This document shows positions 61,458 through 64,000 of a DNA stretch of 64,000 bases, piece after piece. Under the pieces are notes generated by a model, which saw only the letters and a list, made by a program, of their open reading frames with translations, did no database searches and was not told the DNA's origin. This DNA comes from Catellatospora sp. TT07R-123 (GTDB lineage: Bacteria > Actinomycetota > Actinomycetes > Mycobacteriales > Micromonosporaceae): assembly GCF_018327705.1 (NCBI RefSeq), contig NZ_BNEM01000002.1:930001-994000 (forward strand), written 5' to 3'. A program made the translations under genes and the position numbers. How positions within the stretch are numbered: position 1 is the first letter of the stretch; each line of letters starts with the position of its first letter.

Positions 61458-62492
61458 TCAGACGGCGATGAGCACCTTCAGGGCTCGGCGGTCGGCCATG
61501 GCCTGGTAGCCCTCGGGCACCCCGTCGAGCCCGATCGTGGTGTCGAACACCCGGCCCGGCTGCACCTTGCCGTCCAGCACGTCGGGCAGCAGCTCCTCGA
61601 TGTAGGCCCTGGCCGGGGCCACTCCTCCGGTCAGGGTGACGTTGCGCAGGAACGACGGGGCGCCGGCGGGCACCTCCGGGTACTGCGGCACGCCGACGCG
61701 GCTGATCCGGCCGCCCGCGCGGACCACGCCGTACGCGGTGTCGATCGCGTCCCTGAGGCCCACGCACTCCAGCACGGCGTGGGTGCCGTCGCCGCCGGTC
61801 AGTTCCATGACCTTCGCGACACCCTCTTCGCCGCGCTCGGCCACGACGTCGGTGGCGCCGAAGTCGCGCCCGATGTCGGTCCGGACCTTGTGCCGTCCCA
61901 TCAGGACGATCTGCTCGGCGCCGAGGCGCTTGGCCGCCAGCACCGCGCACAGGCCGACGGCGCCGTCTCCGATGACCGTGACGGTGGTGCGCGGGCCGAC
62001 GCCCGCGGTGGTGGCGGCGTGGTGGCCGGTCCCGAAGACGTCAGACAGCGTCAGCAGTGACGGCAGCAGCGCCGAGTCCTCGCCGACGGGCAGCTTGACC
62101 AGCGTCCCGTCGGCCTGCGGCACCCGGACGGCCTCGCCCTGGCCGCCGTCGACGCCGCCGGCGCCCCAGAAGCCGCCGTGCCGGCAGGAGGTCTGGAGCC
62201 CCTGCGCGCAGAAGTCGCAGGTGCCGTCGGAGTACACGAACGGGGCCACCACCACGTCACCGCGTTTGAAGCGGGACACCTCGGCGCCGGTGTCCTCGAC
62301 CACGCCGAGGAACTCGTGGCCGATGCGGTCGCCCTCGGCCGTGGCCGGCCGCGACCCGTACGGCCACAAATCGCTGCCGCAGATGCAGGAGCGCAGCACC
62401 CGTACCAGGGCGTCGGTCGGTTCCCGCAGCACCGGGTCCGGCACCTCCTCGACCCGTACGTCACCCGCGCCGTAGATCAACGTCGCTCGCAT
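61458..62492 (-). CDS. Zinc-dependent alcohol dehydrogenase (MDR family)
   Basis: A 344-residue medium-chain dehydrogenase. SCICGSDLWPY and GHEFLGVVED hold catalytic zinc ligands; CDFCAQGLQTSCRHG is consistent with a structural zinc site, though with fewer Cys than the usual four. VTVIGDGAVGLCAVLAAKRLG is the NAD(P)-binding turn. It oxidises alcohols or reduces aldehydes; the substrate is unknown. GGAGG lies just upstream of ATG 62492. Confidence 0.88.
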   Translation of the reverse strand: MRATLIYGAGDVRVEEVPDPVLREPTDALVRVLRSCICGSDLWPYGSRPATAEGDRIGHEFLGVVEDTGAEVSRFKRGDVVVAPFVYSDGTCDFCAQGLQTSCRHGGFWGAGGVDGGQGEAVRVPQADGTLVKLPVGEDSALLPSLLTLSDVFGTGHHAATTAGVGPRTTVTVIGDGAVGLCAVLAAKRLGAEQIVLMGRHKVRTDIGRDFGATDVVAERGEEGVAKVMELTGGDGTHAVLECVGLRDAIDTAYGVVRAGGRISRVGVPQYPEVPAGAPSFLRNVTLTGGVAPARAYIEELLPDVLDGKVQPGRVFDTTIGLDGVPEGYQAMADRRALKVLIAV

Positions 62493-62638
62493 GGCGCCTC
62501 CTTCCCCGTCAGGTGGAACATGGCCAGTTCCATCAAACCGGGTTCGGTCACCGCGCGTGACGTTCTGGGCGACCCCGCGCCCCCGGCCGCCCCGCCCGCC
62601 GGGCCACACCGGCCCATCCCGCCCGCGAGGGCCGAAAC

Positions 62639-62731
62639 CCACCCCAAGATCACCCAACTTGCCGGGCAGTCGGGCGTATCTTGACGGTTCACATGCCCGA
62701 TTGCCCGGCAAGTCGGGTGATCTTGGGGTGG
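62639..62731. repeat. Long imperfect inverted repeat, REP-like
   Basis: Two 37-bp arms (62639-62675 and 62695-62731) match at 35 of 37 positions around a 19-nt loop; each carries the block aagatcaccc and its complement. It fills the gap between the SDR stop and the alcohol dehydrogenase promoter and resembles a dispersed REP element; it may also end the SDR transcript. Confidence 0.75.
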
Positions 62732-62773
62732 CCCGTGGCCCGTGGCCGGTGGCCGGTGGACGGGGGCGGGCGG

Positions 62774-63718
62774 TCAGGGGTGGAGTAGGGCGAGGGAGAG
62801 TTGCCACAGGCGGGCGGCGTGATCGGGGTCGAGGGCGTACGCGGCCACGCCGCGGCGCACCCCCGGCCGGTGCGGCGCCGCTTCGGCGCAGTCCTCGAAG
62901 TAGCGCCCGGTGACGCCCTCGACCAGCGGCGACGCGGCCAGCAGCACCGAGGTCGCGGCGCCCTGCGCGGCATCCTTCCAGGACACGTCGGTGCTGGCGG
63001 GGTCGAACGAGGCCGGACTGCGGGAGATGTCGCCGATGTGGCGCGACAGCCCGGTGCCGGTGATGCGGCCGGGGTTCAGCGCGTTGACGGCGATCCGGTC
63101 GGGCGCCCAGCGGCGGGCCGCCTCGACGGCGAACAGGATGTTGGCGGTCTTGGACTGGCTGTAGGCGGCCCACGGGTCGTACGGACGGTGCTCGAAGTTG
63201 ACGTCGTCCCAGCAGATGTCGCCGTTGACGTGGCCGACCGAGCTGACCGAGACGACCCGGGCACCGCGAGCTCGCGCCAGCGCGTCGTGCAGGCCGAGGG
63301 CGAGGGCGAGGTGGCCGAGGTGGTTGGTGGCGAACTGCGACTCCCAGCCCTGCCCGGTCCGGGCGAGCGGCGCGGCCATGATCCCGGCGTTGAGCACCAG
63401 CATGTGCAGCGGCCCGCACCAGTCCTGCGCGAAGGCGCGGACGCTGTCCTGGTCGGCGAGGTCGAGCCGGGCGGCGCGCACCGTGCCCGGTCCGCCCGCG
63501 GGGGCGATCTCGGCGGCGACCCGGTTCCCGCCGTCCGGGTCGCGTACGCCGAGGACGACCTCGGCACCGGCTGCGGCCAGGGCGCGCGCGGTCTCCAGGC
63601 CGATGCCGGAGGCTCCGCCGGTGACCACGGCGCGCCTGCCGGACAGGTCGACGCCCGCGAGCACGTCGGCGGCGGTGCTCTGCGCGCCGAAGGGGGTGGT
63701 GATGAGGTGGCGTGCCAT
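62774..63718 (-). CDS. SDR-family oxidoreductase (retinol dehydrogenase/WWOX-like group)
   Basis: A 314-residue extended short-chain dehydrogenase: VVTGGASGIGLETARAL (cofactor turn), LVLNAGIM, VVSVSSVGH (Ser), WAAYSQSKTANILF (Tyr, Lys) and ALNPGRITG. GGAGGACGAC precedes the ATG. It is divergent from a TetR gene, with two identical palindromes between them, and is therefore the likely target of that repressor. Confidence 0.9.
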   Translation of the reverse strand: MARHLITTPFGAQSTAADVLAGVDLSGRRAVVTGGASGIGLETARALAAAGAEVVLGVRDPDGGNRVAAEIAPAGGPGTVRAARLDLADQDSVRAFAQDWCGPLHMLVLNAGIMAAPLARTGQGWESQFATNHLGHLALALGLHDALARARGARVVSVSSVGHVNGDICWDDVNFEHRPYDPWAAYSQSKTANILFAVEAARRWAPDRIAVNALNPGRITGTGLSRHIGDISRSPASFDPASTDVSWKDAAQGAATSVLLAASPLVEGVTGRYFEDCAEAAPHRPGVRRGVAAYALDPDHAARLWQLSLALLHP

Positions 63719-63766
63719 GTCGTCCTCCAGGTGGGCGGCCCCGGGCCGGTTGCCGTAGGCTCGTAT

Positions 63767-63782
63767 CCGGAACTGGTTCCGG
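63767..63782. promoter_or_regulatory. TetR operator copy 1
   Basis: CCGGAACTGGTTCCGG is a 16-bp palindrome (7-bp arms around TG) lying between the divergent SDR and TetR genes. It is the first of two identical copies. Confidence 0.75.
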
Positions 63783-63798
63783 TTTCATCCGACAGTAA

Positions 63799-63814
63799 CC
63801 GGAACTGGTTCCGG
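63799..63814. promoter_or_regulatory. TetR operator copy 2
   Basis: A second identical CCGGAACTGGTTCCGG, 32 bp (three helical turns) from the first. Two same-face sites suggest cooperative binding by the TetR protein encoded immediately downstream. Confidence 0.75.
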
Positions 63815-63843
63815 ATACCAGACGGCACCTGGAAGGACCCGCC

Positions 63844-64000
63844 TTGGCCCCCACCGCCGACGACGGCGCGGCACCCTCGCGCAGGCCGCTGCGCGCCGAC
63901 GCTCAGCGCAACGAGGACCGCCTGCTCCAGGCCGCGGCGGCCGCCTTCGCCCGCGACGGCGCGGACGCCTCGGTCAAGGACATCGCCCGCGCCGCCGGAG
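63844..64000 (+). CDS. TetR-family regulator, N-terminal part (runs off the window)
   Basis: The first 52 codons are present. After a short Ala/Asp/Arg-rich start, RNEDRLLQAAAAAFARDGAD and VKDIARAAG are the first helices of a TetR DNA-binding domain. The start is TTG 63844 with GGAAGGA upstream. It is probably autoregulated and represses the divergent SDR gene via the two palindromes. Confidence 0.8.
   Translation, partial: MAPTADDGAAPSRRPLRADAQRNEDRLLQAAAAAFARDGADASVKDIARAAG

Noticed and set aside
1-64000. tRNA, rRNA or known riboswitch
   Set aside because: No cloverleaf with a CCA/TTCGA-type arm, rRNA-like block or recognisable riboswitch core was found by eye; short or divergent RNAs cannot be excluded.

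Overview
The window is chromosomal DNA of a very G+C-rich actinobacterium. Almost every gene uses G/C-ending codons, GTG and TTG starts are common, and several genes look leaderless. The content (SARP regulator, SigE- and SigJ-type sigma factors, MauE, many Sec-secreted glycoside hydrolases, REP-like hairpins built on 'aagatcacc' and 'aagatctcg') fits Micromonosporaceae, but genus and species cannot be read from the window.

Layout: (1) 1-2586: end of a membrane protein, a FAD/NAD(P) oxidoreductase and its ECF41-like sigma factor. (2) 2628-14600: a conflict/defence-like island. It holds a TPR-CHAT protease, a divergent membrane protein with a degenerate P-loop domain, an IS701-like transposase remnant, then a block of visibly lower G+C encoding a trypco2 small protein, a 1474-aa trypsin-STAND NTPase with about 20 36-residue solenoid repeats, and an Abi/HEPN-like protein. 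(3) 14642-27616: exported proteins: a giant RTX-repeat protein, an M14 carboxypeptidase with a P domain and a GH19 chitinase with two chitin-binding modules. (4) 27838-36747: an LRR-Roc-COR (Roco) protein, a haem peroxidase, an aldehyde dehydrogenase with a divergent XRE regulator, an SDR and an alpha/beta hydrolase. (5) 36806-44516: two tandem GH30 glycosidases with different carbohydrate-binding tails, a divergent LacI regulator with clustered TGAAACA sites, and a secreted VWD-like protein. (6) 44611-49780: a class A penicillin-binding protein, a sigma factor fused to a membrane anchor and extracytoplasmic domain, and an unknown acidic protein. (7) 49947-55460: an ssuA-C-B-D-like sulfonate uptake and desulfonation operon plus an unknown gene, then an AI-2E-type permease. 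(8) 55598-60639: a compact cluster for a nine-cysteine peptide: precursor, MauE-like redox membrane protein, thioredoxin-like protein, peptidase-less ABC exporter and S26 signal peptidase, with a divergent SARP-DUF1737 regulator. (9) 60672-64000: methyltransferase, zinc alcohol dehydrogenase, SDR and the start of a TetR gene with two operator palindromes.

The two most interesting units are the protease/NTPase/HEPN island (2.6-14.6 kb), whose sensor solenoid shows recent in-frame DNA duplications of exactly one and three repeat units, and the cysteine-rich peptide cluster (55.6-60.6 kb), which reads as a self-contained make-oxidise-cleave-export module. All functions are read from motifs and context; no database search was possible.
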